A stretch of DNA of 64,000 nt, from NCBI RefSeq assembly GCF_016623615.1, contig NZ_JAEHFX010000011.1, forward strand, positions 1 to 64,000. Direction: 5' to 3'. Under the pieces are notes generated by a model. The model was not told where the DNA came from, did not search any database, and saw only the letters and a program-made list of their open reading frames with translations. Shown piece by piece: positions 17,603 to 26,882 of this stretch. The DNA comes from Adhaeribacter terrigena (GTDB taxonomy: Bacteria; Bacteroidota; Bacteroidia; Cytophagales; Hymenobacteraceae). Every line of letters begins with the position of its first letter. Positions within the stretch are counted from its first letter, which is position 1. A program made the translations under genes and the position numbers.

Positions 17603-18610
17603 ATGGAATTTATTACTAACGCTCCCCAAACCAATGCGAACGTGGAAAACGAAGGCGTAAAAAACTACGATCCGGAACTGGCCCGCGACGTGCTGGCTGG
17701 TCTGACGCAAACTCCGAAAAGCCTTTCTTCCAAATATTTTTATGATGGCGCCGGTAGTAAATTATTTCAGCAGATCATGGAACTGCCCGAGTATTACCCT
17801 ACCCGAACGGAATTTAAGATCCTGGAAGAGCAGCAGGCTGAAATTGCCGGCTTTTTCGGGCTAACCGATTTTTTTCACCTGGTGGAATTAGGTGCCGGCG
17901 ACGGCTTAAAAACCAAAATCCTGCTCCGGCAACTGCTGCACATGAAAGCTGATTTCGAGTATGTGCCCGTCGATATTTCCGGCGATATTCTGAAGCAACT
18001 GGAAAGCAGTTTACAAACGGAACTCCCCGCCTTAAGAACCGAAAGTTTTGCCGGCGATTATTTTAAAGCGCTGCATTGGCTGCAGCACAATAAGGAAGGC
18101 CGCAAAGTGGTTTTGTTCTTAGGTTCCAACATCGGTAATTTTGAAGACAACGGCGACCTGGAATTTTTGCAGGAGATCCGCAAATATTTAAAGCCGGAAG
18201 ATAAAGTGTTGGTAGGTTTCGATCTGCGCAAAGATCCGCGCACTATCCGGCAGGCTTACGACGATGCCGCCGGGGTAACGGCCGCTTTTAACCTCAATCT
18301 GCTCAAACGCCTGAACCGCGAATTAGGCGCTGATTTTAACCTGAAACAGTTCGAACATTTCACCGATTACGATCCGCTCGAAGGCGTGGTGAAAAGTTAC
18401 CTGGTAAGTAAAAAACAGCAGACGGTTACTTTTTCGGCCCTAAACCATCGCGTTTCTTTTGCTGCCTGGGAAGCCATTCACACCGAAAACTCGCATAAAT
18501 ATACCCCGGCTCAGATTGAGGAACTGGGTAAAAAGGCAGGTCTAAAGTCCGAACAATTCTTTACCGACGAAAAACATTATTTTGCCGATGTGCTATTCCG
18601 CGTAATGTAA
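17603..18610 (+). CDS. egtD: L-histidine N-alpha-methyltransferase EgtD
   Basis: 335 residues. SAM-dependent trimethylation of histidine to hercynine, the first step of ergothioneine synthesis. The family motif SSKYFYDGAGSKLFQQI at about residues 40-57 precedes a PEYYPTRTE sequence; the Rossmann SAM loop is ELGAGDGLKT at about 96-105 and FLGSNIGNF follows at about 173-181. It starts 12 nt after egtB and ends 5 nt before the next gene, so the three are almost certainly cotranscribed. Confidence 0.95.
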   Translation: MEFITNAPQTNANVENEGVKNYDPELARDVLAGLTQTPKSLSSKYFYDGAGSKLFQQIMELPEYYPTRTEFKILEEQQAEIAGFFGLTDFFHLVELGAGDGLKTKILLRQLLHMKADFEYVPVDISGDILKQLESSLQTELPALRTESFAGDYFKALHWLQHNKEGRKVVLFLGSNIGNFEDNGDLEFLQEIRKYLKPEDKVLVGFDLRKDPRTIRQAYDDAAGVTAAFNLNLLKRLNRELGADFNLKQFEHFTDYDPLEGVVKSYLVSKKQQTVTFSALNHRVSFAAWEAIHTENSHKYTPAQIEELGKKAGLKSEQFFTDEKHYFADVLFRVM

Positions 18611-18615
18611 CCGCC

Positions 18616-19722
18616 ATGAAAATCCTGGATCTGGCTTCGGGAGCGGCGCACTTTTTAAGCCCGCCCGCGGCAGTAGAAAACACCATTGCAGCGCTGCGGA
18701 AAAACGAAACGTTTTACGGGGAAATTGCGGGTTTGCCGACTTTGCGCGAAGCTGTTGCCAAACGGTACAAATCCGGTTACCAAGTAAACCTTTCTCCGGA
18801 AAATGTACTGATCACAGCCGGCACCAAACATGCCCTTTTCACCTTGTTTTCCGTGCTTTTAAAACCCGGCGACGAAGTGATCCTGCCTGCTCCTGCCTGG
18901 TTTGGTTTTACTGAAATTTTTAAACTGCTGCAGGTAAAACCGGTTTTGCTGGAAACTGTACCGGAAGACAATTATGCAATTCGACCAGAAAAGCTGGCAA
19001 GTCTGATCTCCGGAAAAACAAAGCTGTTCCTCTATTCGAACCCGGGCAACCCGACCGGCAAAATTTATGCAAAGCCGGAAATTGCCGGCTGGCTGCAGGT
19101 GCTGGAAAAATACCCGGAAATTAAAATTCTGAGCGATGAAATTTACGACCTGATCGTTTACGACCAGCAAAAGATTACTTCGCTTACGGAGTTTCCGGAT
19201 CTGCAGCAAAAACTTATGCTGGTGAACGGGTTTTCGAAGAATTTCGGAATGAGCGGCTGGCGGATCGGCTATATTATTGCACCAATGGAAATACTGGAAA
19301 AGTGCGTGCATTTTCAGCAAACCACTATTTCCGGCGTAAACCCTTTTATCCAGGAAGGTGCGGTGGCTACTTTAGAAACCCTGCCGGATTTTTTACCGGA
19401 ACGACTGCAAGCCCTGCATAAAAACCGGGAAATAATCTGCCACTGGCTCGATAAACAACCCGGAATTTCCTATTTAAAACCGCAGGCAGCGTACTACATT
19501 TTTGCAGACCTAACCCATCTTTTGAAAACCGGGAAACTGCGGCAAAAAGGCCTTACCACTTCCGAAACTTTTTGCCGGTATCTGCAGGAAGAACTTAAAA
19601 TTCTGATGCAGCCCGGTGAAAAATTCAATGCGCCGGGGAATGTCCGCATTACGTTTGCCGTTCCGGAAAAAGATCTGCTGGAAGCTTTGAAGCGGTTAGA
19701 AGATTTTCTGGCGCTGGCCTAA
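18616..19722 (+). CDS. PLP-dependent class I/II aminotransferase-fold enzyme, candidate C-S lyase
   Basis: 368 residues, fold-type I. The family elements are TAGTKHALF near residue 56, SNPGNPTGK at about 141-149, the Asp/Tyr pair in LSDEIYDLIVYD, and the PLP-binding lysine in NGFSKNFGMSGWRIGY at about 205-220. By sequence it resembles aspartate aminotransferases. Because it starts 5 nt after egtD, it may serve as the missing EgtE-type sulfoxide lyase of the ergothioneine pathway; this is inference from position. It could equally be an ordinary aminotransferase. Confidence 0.88.
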   Translation: MKILDLASGAAHFLSPPAAVENTIAALRKNETFYGEIAGLPTLREAVAKRYKSGYQVNLSPENVLITAGTKHALFTLFSVLLKPGDEVILPAPAWFGFTEIFKLLQVKPVLLETVPEDNYAIRPEKLASLISGKTKLFLYSNPGNPTGKIYAKPEIAGWLQVLEKYPEIKILSDEIYDLIVYDQQKITSLTEFPDLQQKLMLVNGFSKNFGMSGWRIGYIIAPMEILEKCVHFQQTTISGVNPFIQEGAVATLETLPDFLPERLQALHKNREIICHWLDKQPGISYLKPQAAYYIFADLTHLLKTGKLRQKGLTTSETFCRYLQEELKILMQPGEKFNAPGNVRITFAVPEKDLLEALKRLEDFLALA

Positions 19723-19817
19723 TTTCGCCCGCTTAATACGGTTAACGCAATTTTATCCAATTCAGAAAACTTGCGTAATTACCAGGAAACATAGCGTTTA
19801 TTCTGGTAAATCCTGCC

Positions 19818-19825
19818 TACTTTTG
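19818..19825 (+). promoter_or_regulatory. Probable -7 promoter box of the MATE gene
   Basis: TACTTTTG matches TAnnTTTG and lies 25 nt before the ATG at 19851. It shares bases with the end of a minus-oriented 29-nt element. Confidence 0.5.
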
Positions 19826-19847
19826 CGCCCCCAAATCCTACCGTTTT
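19819..19847 (-). repeat. 29-nt AAAACG element, minus orientation
   Basis: On the minus strand AAAACGGTA leads and GCAAAAGT ends, 29 nt apart. The middle is ATTT rather than a full TTTT run. It occupies the MATE leader region. Confidence 0.6.
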
Positions 19848-19850
19848 TTT

Positions 19851-21185
19851 ATGTACGCCCTCACTTACAAAGACCATTTCAAGGCCAATATTTTTTTAGC
19901 TTATCCGGTTGTGCTGAGCCAGTTGGGCCATATTATGGTTAACATTTTCGACAGCATGATGGTGGGCCAACTGGGCACCACCGAGCTGGCGGCTTCTTCG
20001 CTGGCCAACAGCGTTTTTGTAATTGCTATGGTTTTCGGGATGGGCATTTCTTATAGCATCACGCCGCTGGTTGCTTCGGCGGCCGGCAATAATAATCATA
20101 ACCGCATGTCTTTGCTGCTGGTAAACGGCACGGTTTTATGCACGTTTTTCGGGATTATTCTGGCCGCTGCGGGTTACTTTTTTGCCCCCATGGTCGCTTA
20201 CCTGAACCAACCGGTAGAAGTGGTAGAAAAAGCGGTGCCATACATCAGCATTATGTTTTTATCCCTGCTGCCGCTCATGGTATTTCAGAGTTTCAAGCAA
20301 TTTGCCGAGGGTATGTCCATTACCAAACCGCCCATGCTTATTTCGATTTTTACCAACGTATTAAATGTTATACTGGTTTATGCCCTGATCTATGGGAAGT
20401 TTGGTTTGCCGGAACTAGGCATGAACGGCGCAGCAATTGCCACCTGTATTGCCCGTTTTTTAATGGCTGTTATCATGGCGTTTTACGTGATGCGTTCCGA
20501 AGATTTCAAACAATACAGCTACCATTTTAAACGCAAATATTTGTCGTTCATCCACATGCAACGTATCACAAAAATTGCGTTTCCCATTTCGGTGCAAATG
20601 ATCTTCGAAGTAGGCGCTTTCAGTTTTTCGGCGGTCATGATCGGTTGGATCGGGGCCAAAGAACTGGCCGCCCACCAGATCGCGATCAGCACGGCTTCGG
20701 TTTCTTACATGATGGCCAGCGGCCTGGCGGCGGCAGGCACTATTCGGGTTGGCATGCAGGCGGGCCGTAACGATTTTTCGGAACTGCGCAGAGCCGGCAA
20801 CAGCAACATGATCCTGGCCATTATCTTCATGACCTTGTGTGCGCTGCTTTTTGTTTTCCTGCAAAATGTAATTCCGCATTGGTACACCAATAATACAGAG
20901 GTAATTCAGTACGCGGCTGGTTTGCTGGTTATTGCGGGCATTTTTCAGATCTCCGATGGCGTGCAGGTGGTAGGTTTAGGCGTGTTACGCGGGCTGGAAG
21001 ATGTGAAAGTACCGGGCCTGATCTCGCTGCTGGCGTATTGGGTGGTGGCTTTGCCAATGGGATATTTGCTGGGTTTTAAGTTCGGAATGGGCGTTTACGG
21101 CGTCTGGACGGGTTTGCTGGTAGGCCTTACCATTGCGGCCGTTTTGCTTTACCTGCGTTTCCGGAAATTAAGCCACACGCACTGA
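19851..21185 (+). CDS. MATE-family efflux transporter
   Basis: 444 residues with twelve predicted membrane helices in two similar halves. The N-terminal signature includes LAYPVVLSQLGHIMVNIFDSMMVGQLG, split here as AYPVVLSQLG followed by VNIFDSMMVG, and the second half contains EVGAFSFSAVMIGWIGAKEL. MATE proteins expel cationic drugs or metabolites in exchange for Na+ or H+. The length is normal. It stands alone with its own promoter box. Confidence 0.93.
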   Translation: MYALTYKDHFKANIFLAYPVVLSQLGHIMVNIFDSMMVGQLGTTELAASSLANSVFVIAMVFGMGISYSITPLVASAAGNNNHNRMSLLLVNGTVLCTFFGIILAAAGYFFAPMVAYLNQPVEVVEKAVPYISIMFLSLLPLMVFQSFKQFAEGMSITKPPMLISIFTNVLNVILVYALIYGKFGLPELGMNGAAIATCIARFLMAVIMAFYVMRSEDFKQYSYHFKRKYLSFIHMQRITKIAFPISVQMIFEVGAFSFSAVMIGWIGAKELAAHQIAISTASVSYMMASGLAAAGTIRVGMQAGRNDFSELRRAGNSNMILAIIFMTLCALLFVFLQNVIPHWYTNNTEVIQYAAGLLVIAGIFQISDGVQVVGLGVLRGLEDVKVPGLISLLAYWVVALPMGYLLGFKFGMGVYGVWTGLLVGLTIAAVLLYLRFRKLSHTH

Positions 21186-21246
21186 ACATTTTTCTGCCGA
21201 AATTACGTTATAGTTTCAGGCTGAAAAAACATAGCCTTTTGCTATT

Positions 21247-21798
21247 ATGTTATTTATCACGCATTTATCCTTCATTTTTAGCTGGTTTCTGAGCTTCGAA
21301 AATCCAGCAAAACCGGTTGTAACCGTAGCCGACGAAATTTCCTGGAAAGCCTCGCGCCGCCTGACCTGGGAGGATTTTAAAGGCAAAGCCAACGCCCAGG
21401 ATCCGCTGCACGCCCTCACCGCCACCAACATCGACATGAAGGCCAAATGCGATAACGGTGAACTGAAAGTAAAGATCGAATCTACTTTTGCCCCGCACGA
21501 GTCCTGGTCGAAAAACAAGAAATCAGAACGCCTGCTTTTCCACGAACAGCTGCATTTTGATATTACCGAAATTTACGCGCGCCGCTTATTCAAAGAACTT
21601 ACTTCCCTGAAAAACGCCTGCGATAATTCTGAGCAGTTAAACAAAATTGCCACCCGGGTTTTCGACGAATGGAAAAAACAGGAAGATATATACGACAAAG
21701 AAACCAACCACGGTCTGGATCAGGAAAAAATGAAAGTCTGGGCGGATAAAGTGAACGCCGAACTGAAAAGCCTGGAAGCTTACGCCGATAAAGACTAA
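21247..21798 (+). CDS. DUF922-like protein with HExxH motif
   Basis: 183 residues. The N-terminal hydrophobic stretch suggests export. The body has the features of DUF922: WEDFKGKAN near residue 40, a series of short strands, and FHEQLHFDITEIYARRL, which contains an HExxH zinc-binding motif at about residues 98-102. DUF922 proteins are suspected metallopeptidases, but no activity is proven. The C-terminus is helical and charged. A strong terminator follows at 21873. Confidence 0.75.
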   Translation: MLFITHLSFIFSWFLSFENPAKPVVTVADEISWKASRRLTWEDFKGKANAQDPLHALTATNIDMKAKCDNGELKVKIESTFAPHESWSKNKKSERLLFHEQLHFDITEIYARRLFKELTSLKNACDNSEQLNKIATRVFDEWKKQEDIYDKETNHGLDQEKMKVWADKVNAELKSLEAYADKD

Positions 21799-21872
21799 AC
21801 CCGATTGTTCTATACAAACAACTTCCCATTTACCAGCTTAAAAACCAGTATTAAGCGAATTCAAATTCTATG

Positions 21873-21901
21873 AAAAGGAGGCAAATTGCCTCCTTTTTTT
21901 A
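21873..21901 (+). terminator. Intrinsic terminator after the DUF922 gene
   Basis: AAAGGAGGCAA pairs with TTGCCTCCTTT with no more than a few loop bases, and the right arm runs into seven T residues. Confidence 0.9.
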
Positions 21902-22301
21902 TTCCTTAATTAATTTGTACTTAGCTTTAAACTATTTTCCGAAGGGAATCAGAATGTTGTGCCTGCTATAAATTCAAGTTATTATTGAAGTTGCTTTTTC
22001 ATGCTTCATAAAAACGAGTCGGGTTACTTTTAAGGCGCAAAACAATAGCGTTTTTAAAGGTTTAAAGAGTTCTCTTCCCCCTTTTTATTAACTTTTCCCT
22101 TACTTGGCAATCAGAAAATACAAGCAATAAACGGTAGCAATTTGAATTGAAAAAGTATTGAAATTACCGGGCTAGGTGTAATACGCAACGTTCGTTTAGG
22201 CTTAAAAATACCGGCATATAATGAACTACCAATGCAATAAATAAGCGTAATAGATCTCAGATTTTAAGGGAAGTTTTGCAGGGGGAAATTTCTCTGAAAC
22301 G
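21902..22301. other. Intergenic region, 400 bp
   Basis: AT-rich. It holds one minus-oriented 29-nt element (22026-22054). No open reading frame or RNA gene could be supported. Confidence 0.6.
22026..22054 (-). repeat. 29-nt AAAACG element, minus orientation
   Basis: On the minus strand AAAACGCTA, a TTTT run and TTAAAAGT at the end with exact spacing. Confidence 0.8.
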
Positions 22302-22784
22302 CTATCCTTTCCGCATAAAAAACAAGCTTAACGATAAGATAAGGATAATGCTCGGTAGTACTAAAGCATTCCAACCTAAACTGCTGATCGTTATCCCTTT
22401 TACAGCGGTGGTGTTTACAATCATAGAAATGGTAAAAACTACCAGGGTTACCATAATGGTTTCCCAAAGCAGCACCTTCAACTCCTTAAAATTATCGATC
22501 TGGAGCCACGAAGGTAAATTCTCAATGTGTTGCTCTTTTACAAAGAAAAGTTTATAAATCCCTAAGCTGAATATCATAAATACAAAAGCTATCAGAAATC
22601 TGTCTAAAGCTTCCATAAAATAAATACCTATTAATATCTTTTCGCCGGTCACCAATTTCCTGAAAAATATCTGGAAACCGTGAACAGATTCAATAACGCC
22701 AGAGATCAGGAAAAAAATTGAATTGATTAAAGTGAAAATTACCGCTATTATATATACATAACGGATAAGAAGTAAATTTTTCAT
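22302..22784 (-). CDS. YqhA/UPF0114-family membrane protein
   Basis: 160 residues, four predicted membrane helices. It has the features of UPF0114: an N-terminal helix followed by an internal LDRFLIAFVFMIFSLGIYKLFF helix-turn, and the conserved sequence LPSWLQIDNFKELK before the third helix. Function of the family is unknown. AT-rich for this region. Stands alone between two long spacers. Confidence 0.85.
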   Translation of the reverse strand: MKNLLLIRYVYIIAVIFTLINSIFFLISGVIESVHGFQIFFRKLVTGEKILIGIYFMEALDRFLIAFVFMIFSLGIYKLFFVKEQHIENLPSWLQIDNFKELKVLLWETIMVTLVVFTISMIVNTTAVKGITISSLGWNALVLPSIILILSLSLFFMRKG

Positions 22785-23486
22785 TTCCAGTGGACTTAAG
22801 CGATAGAAATACTTATTGACATTCGTAATTGAAATTAATTTTGAAGATTAATTAAAAGCGAAAGGCGGTGGTCATTTTCCTGATCTTAACAGCGTAGTTT
22901 TTTGCTTCAAAACCCTACCGTTTTTTGCTTTTTAATTTAGCTTACCCCTGATGCCAAAAAACCTAATGGCCGGGTGTGAAATCGGTCAATTGCAGCATTC
23001 GGATTTCCCGCCGGTATCAATGGCGTTCTACTTGTACTCCAGAGCATAACTGCAGGAGCTTCCTTTATTTCCGGAAGAATAACTGGATCTGAAGTTTCCT
23101 GATCAGCCTTCATTCCCAAAATACAATTCTGGTTTTGTTTGTTTAGTAATTATGAACGGAAGGTATTATGATGAATACCATAATTCCTCTAAAATGTTTA
23201 ATTCTGAACTAAGCGCTCCTGAACAAACCTGAACGGATCATTTAGTTGCTTTAACCTTTCAAAAAAGTGATTAATAGCTGCTTTAAAAATCCTAAAAAAC
23301 ACTTATAACAGGATATTGTTGGCAGAGTGTAAAAAATTATTGGTGAACAACCTGTGTCTTTTAGTAGAACGCACACCCGAACCCTACCGCCGATTGTTTA
23401 TAATTCAAAAACTAGAACGGATTACCTTCCTACTGAAATTTCGAAACTGCATAACTTAAAAAACACAAACTTTTAATTTCTTTAAC
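22785..23486. other. Intergenic region, 700 bp
   Basis: Contains a minus-oriented 29-nt element at 22896-22924. A 60-codon frame on the minus strand (22937-23119) has no upstream signal and no family resemblance, so it is not called. Nothing else is supported. Confidence 0.55.
22896..22924 (-). repeat. 29-nt AAAACG element, minus orientation
   Basis: On the minus strand AAAACGGTA, a TTTT run and AAAAAACT at the end; exact 29-nt geometry. Confidence 0.8.
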
Positions 23487-24344
23487 ATGAACAATCCAGA
23501 TAAAAAAAAGCCGGCTGCGGCAAGATGGTTTTGGTTTTCGGTTATGCTTATTGCCATAATAAGCATAAGCTGGAAAATGCTATCGGTTTCGTATGGAAAA
23601 ACCGAAACGTTAAACCTGTTCTCGGCTAAAATTCAGACTCCCAAAATTGATAAACAGGCAGATAAAATTCTGAAACAAATGAGTGACCACCTCACCGCGA
23701 TGCAGCAATTTTCCTATAAATCGCAGGGTTCTTACGAGGTGGTAGACAAAGACAAAAAAAAGGAACAACTCACCTACAGTTCTGAAGTGTTTGTAAAACG
23801 GCCGAATAAATTGCGGGTAAACGCCAAAAACAACAACCGTGATGCAGCTGTGTATTATGACGGCAAACAGTTTACGGTATTAGGCAAAAATGCGAATATG
23901 TATGCCGTAGCTGAGGCCCCGCCAACGTTAGATGCCGCCCTGGATAGTGCCCGCGATAGATTCCAGATGGATCCGCCCGGCGCTGACCTGATCTACTCTA
24001 ACCCTTATAAAGGCTTAATGGAAGAAGCTACCCAGGGCCAGTTAGTAGGCGAGGAAGTTATAAACGGCAAAGCCAGCAACCATTTAGCCTTTAAAAGCAA
24101 AGAAGTTGACTGGGATATCTGGATTCAGAAAGGTTCTTCTCCGGTGCCGCTCCGGTATAAGATCATCTCTAAAAATATCCCGGCCCGCCCGGAATTCATC
24201 GTGAATTTTACGGATTGGAAACAAGGAACCGGGCCTGATTTCGCTGATCAGCAATTTGTTTTTAGCCCGCCGGCCAATTCCAAAAAAATTCCTTTTATGC
24301 GCCTTGGCGATGCTCCGACTGCCAGTAATACGAAAAAGAAATAA
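23487..24344 (+). CDS. DUF2092 family exported protein
   Basis: 285 residues. One N-terminal hydrophobic segment (WFWFSVMLIAIISISWKML) should anchor or export it. The remainder matches DUF2092, a periplasmic LolA/LppX-like lipid- or pigment-binding beta fold: ILKQMSDHLTAMQQFSY, VFVKRPNKLRV and the FTVLGKNANMYAV segments are characteristic, and the C-terminal PARPEFIVNFTDWK is also typical. It is followed within 12 and 50 bp by two small paralogous genes and probably forms an operon with them. Confidence 0.85.
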   Translation: MNNPDKKKPAAARWFWFSVMLIAIISISWKMLSVSYGKTETLNLFSAKIQTPKIDKQADKILKQMSDHLTAMQQFSYKSQGSYEVVDKDKKKEQLTYSSEVFVKRPNKLRVNAKNNNRDAAVYYDGKQFTVLGKNANMYAVAEAPPTLDAALDSARDRFQMDPPGADLIYSNPYKGLMEEATQGQLVGEEVINGKASNHLAFKSKEVDWDIWIQKGSSPVPLRYKIISKNIPARPEFIVNFTDWKQGTGPDFADQQFVFSPPANSKKIPFMRLGDAPTASNTKKK

Positions 24345-24356
24345 TAATGCACAGTT

Positions 24357-24734
24357 ATGAAACGGTATAAAAAATTCGCAATACTACTGGCCGCCTTCTT
24401 CCTGATGCTGCTTGCCGCGGAAGAGATACTCTTATTAGCACAGGGCATTCGCAACCAGCGGGCCCGGATGGATGTGCGCGGCACTTCACGCCGTACTGCG
24501 CGGAGGGTAAACAGAAGACACGACTATTGGAATGGCAGCCGGGGAACTTACGGCGGTTATTATGCTGCTCCGGTTGCCGCTGCAGCCGTTGTGGGCGCTA
24601 CCGCAGCGGCCGTTTACTCATTGCCCAGCGGCTGTACAGATTACAATGGCTACTATAACTGCGGCGGCACCTATTACCAACCGCAAATGCAGGGCAACGA
24701 AGTGGTTTATATTCAGGTGGAAATTGATGACTAA
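24357..24734 (+). CDS. Small exported protein, paralogue A
   Basis: 125 residues with an N-terminal hydrophobic segment, a basic middle (GIRNQRARMDVRGTSRRTAR), an Ala/Val-rich hydrophobic stretch at about 75-92 and a C-terminus rich in Gly, Tyr and Cys (two cysteines in SGCTDYNGYYNCGG). The same plan is repeated in the next gene. It resembles small DUF6515-like proteins that accompany DUF2092 genes elsewhere, as far as I recall; function unknown. Likely envelope associated. Confidence 0.75.
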   Translation: MKRYKKFAILLAAFFLMLLAAEEILLLAQGIRNQRARMDVRGTSRRTARRVNRRHDYWNGSRGTYGGYYAAPVAAAAVVGATAAAVYSLPSGCTDYNGYYNCGGTYYQPQMQGNEVVYIQVEIDD

Positions 24735-24784
24735 TTGATTCCAGGCTCGAATCCGGAAACTACCCACCTTAACCAACCAAAGAA

Positions 24785-25156
24785 ATGAAAAAAACAACTA
24801 CAAACCGCATCAAGAAAATAAGTGCCTTGCTGGCCACCTTCTTTCTGATATTACTTTTTTCAGAAGAGATGCTGGTAATCGCGCAGGGCATCCGCAACCA
24901 GCAGGCCCGGATGGATGTGCGCGGAACCTCCCGTCGTACTGCCAGACGAGTAGACAGAAGGCATGACTATATGGAAGGAAATAATACCGGCTATGTAGAG
25001 CCGGCGCCTGCCGCCGCAGCTGCAGCCACGGCAGCGGTGCTTTATTCGCTGCCCGGTAATTGTGCCGATGAAAATGGGTTATACAATTGTAACGGTATTT
25101 ATTATGAAGCGCAAATGGAGGGTACTACGGTAGTATACGTGCAGGTGCAGCGTTAA
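24785..25156 (+). CDS. Small exported protein, paralogue B
   Basis: 123 residues, a tandem duplicate of the preceding gene: EEMLVIAQGIRNQQARMDVR and GTSRRTARRVDRRHDY are nearly identical, and the Ala-rich segment and C-terminal NCADENGLYNCNG cysteine pair are kept. The N-terminus is longer and more basic. The last gene of the probable DUF2092 operon. Function unknown. Confidence 0.75.
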   Translation: MKKTTTNRIKKISALLATFFLILLFSEEMLVIAQGIRNQQARMDVRGTSRRTARRVDRRHDYMEGNNTGYVEPAPAAAAAATAAVLYSLPGNCADENGLYNCNGIYYEAQMEGTTVVYVQVQR

Positions 25157-25492
25157 TAAAACTGCTGCTGCACGAACCTTTAGACCCGGCCAGGTTACAA
25201 AACGCTATAGAAAACGCCCTAAAAAGTATCGCGAACCGGAAGTTAGATTAAACAAATTTATTACGTCTTCCCTACCATGCAAAGAGAATTATCGCATACC
25301 AAATTCCGAACGAAAGGCTCTTCCTTGGGTCGCTTAAATACCAACGAAGTAAAAATATGTTCCTTCAAAAAGCTCAGAATGACCGTCTTTTTTTAGCCTG
25401 ACAATTAGTTTTTTTTAATTGCTTCAGTCTGAAAAAGCACTCGTGTATTACCTTCTTTCATTTAAACCGCTGTTAATAAACTGCTTAAAATC
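25157..25492. other. Intergenic region, 336 bp
   Basis: Holds a 29-nt element at 25199-25227 and an AT-rich stretch before the porin gene. No gene is supported. Confidence 0.5.
25199..25227 (+). repeat. 29-nt AAAACG element
   Basis: AAAACGCTA, an AAAA middle run and TAAAAAGT at the end, 42 bp after the small paralogue gene. Confidence 0.8.
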
Positions 25493-26713
25493 ATGAAGCA
25501 TTTAACAAAAATCATTGCCGTGGTATGCTGCTTTTTTGCAGTAGGCGCAAGCGCACAAGATGCCCCGCCACCGGAAAAGCAAAAGGCCATGGAAATTTAT
25601 GGCTTTACCATGATGGATGCCGGCTATAATTTTGGGCAGATACAATCGGACTGGTTCGATACGATGCGGCCCACCAAATTGCCGGCCTTTAAAGACCAAT
25701 ATGGTGCCGATGGTCAGACTTATTTCAGTGTAAGGCAAACCCGTTTCGGGGTGAAAAATTATTTCCCAACCAGCAAAGGCGAATTAAGGACCATTTTCGA
25801 ATTTGAATTGTTTGGAACCGGGGTAGATGCCGGACAAACAACTCTGCGCCTTCGCCACGCTTACGGCGAACTGGGTAAATGGGGCGCCGGCCAATACTGG
25901 AGCCCTTTTATGGACATCGACGTTTTCCCGAATTCTGTAGAATACTGGGGCCCGAACGGAATGGTTTTCTTCCGCAACGTTCAGATCCGCTACATGCCAA
26001 TCCAGGGCGATACCCGGCTGACTTTTGCGTTGGAACGCCCGGGAGCTAGTGCTGACCAGGGAATTTATTCCGATCGGATCGAGCTCGACGGAATTTCACC
26101 GGATTTTTCGCTGCCCGATCTTTCGGCTGAATACCGGTATGGCAGTTCCTGGGGTTATGTAGAACTGGCCGGTATAGTACGCAAGATCGCCTGGGAAGAT
26201 AAAGACACCATTTCGTTAGACTTCAGCGGTGATGCAACCGGCTGGGGTCTGAACCTGAGTTCCGGCATTAAATTCTTCAAAAAAGACATGTTGAAATTGC
26301 AGGTGGTTTACGGCGAAGGCATTCAAAACTATATGAACGATGCCCCGGTAGATATCGGGATCCAGAACCGGCCCGGTGATGCGAACCGCCCACTTGAAGG
26401 AGTGGCTTTGCCAATGCTTGGCGTTGTGGCTTTTTACGACCGTTACTGGGGCGATAAATTCAGCACCTCGATCGGCTATTCCATGCTCGATATCGACAAC
26501 TCCAATGCTCAAACGCCCGATGCTTTCAAAAAAGGACAATACGCTTTGGCTAACCTCCTCTATTATCCTACAGAAAATGCATTGGTGGGTATTGAATACC
26601 AATGGGGCGCCCGCGAGAATTTTAAAGACGGCTGGGATTATGATACATCCAAGATACAGCTCACTTTCAAATACAATTTCTCCCACACTTTTTACCACGA
26701 ACCTAAACCCTGA
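25493..26713 (+). CDS. DcaP-like outer-membrane porin
   Basis: 406 residues with a signal peptide ending near ASAQ (residue 21). The mature protein is an amphipathic beta-barrel with a final FKYNFSHTF strand. The early GFTMMDAGYNFGQIQSDW segment, RQTRFGVKNYFPTSKGEL and RLRHAYGELGKWGAGQYWSPF stretches are like DcaP porins, which carry dicarboxylates and other negatively charged solutes. It is the first gene of the acidic amino acid block and could admit aspartate, asparagine or fumarate; substrate is inferred from context. Confidence 0.85.
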   Translation: MKHLTKIIAVVCCFFAVGASAQDAPPPEKQKAMEIYGFTMMDAGYNFGQIQSDWFDTMRPTKLPAFKDQYGADGQTYFSVRQTRFGVKNYFPTSKGELRTIFEFELFGTGVDAGQTTLRLRHAYGELGKWGAGQYWSPFMDIDVFPNSVEYWGPNGMVFFRNVQIRYMPIQGDTRLTFALERPGASADQGIYSDRIELDGISPDFSLPDLSAEYRYGSSWGYVELAGIVRKIAWEDKDTISLDFSGDATGWGLNLSSGIKFFKKDMLKLQVVYGEGIQNYMNDAPVDIGIQNRPGDANRPLEGVALPMLGVVAFYDRYWGDKFSTSIGYSMLDIDNSNAQTPDAFKKGQYALANLLYYPTENALVGIEYQWGARENFKDGWDYDTSKIQLTFKYNFSHTFYHEPKP

Positions 26714-26791
26714 TCAGCAACGGAATTTCACCCGGCATAGCTGATGGCAAAAATGGACAGCTATTCACAAAACTTTCCTGAAAGGAAATAA

Positions 26792-26820
26792 AAAACGCTA
26801 TCCTTTTCAGGTCAAAAAGT
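26792..26820 (+). repeat. 29-nt AAAACG element
   Basis: A near-consensus copy: AAAACGCTAT, a TTTT run and AAAAAGT. It lies 63 bp before the aspartase start. Confidence 0.9.
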
Positions 26821-26882
26821 AAGGTGAAGGTTGTTGCAGCAAGCTGCAAGGCAATTGCATTTTAATATTAAAGCCTCTAATT

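Noticed and set aside
22937-23119. 60-codon minus-strand frame
   Set aside because: No family resemblance, no promoter or ribosome-binding signal, and the opposite strand has an equally short frame.
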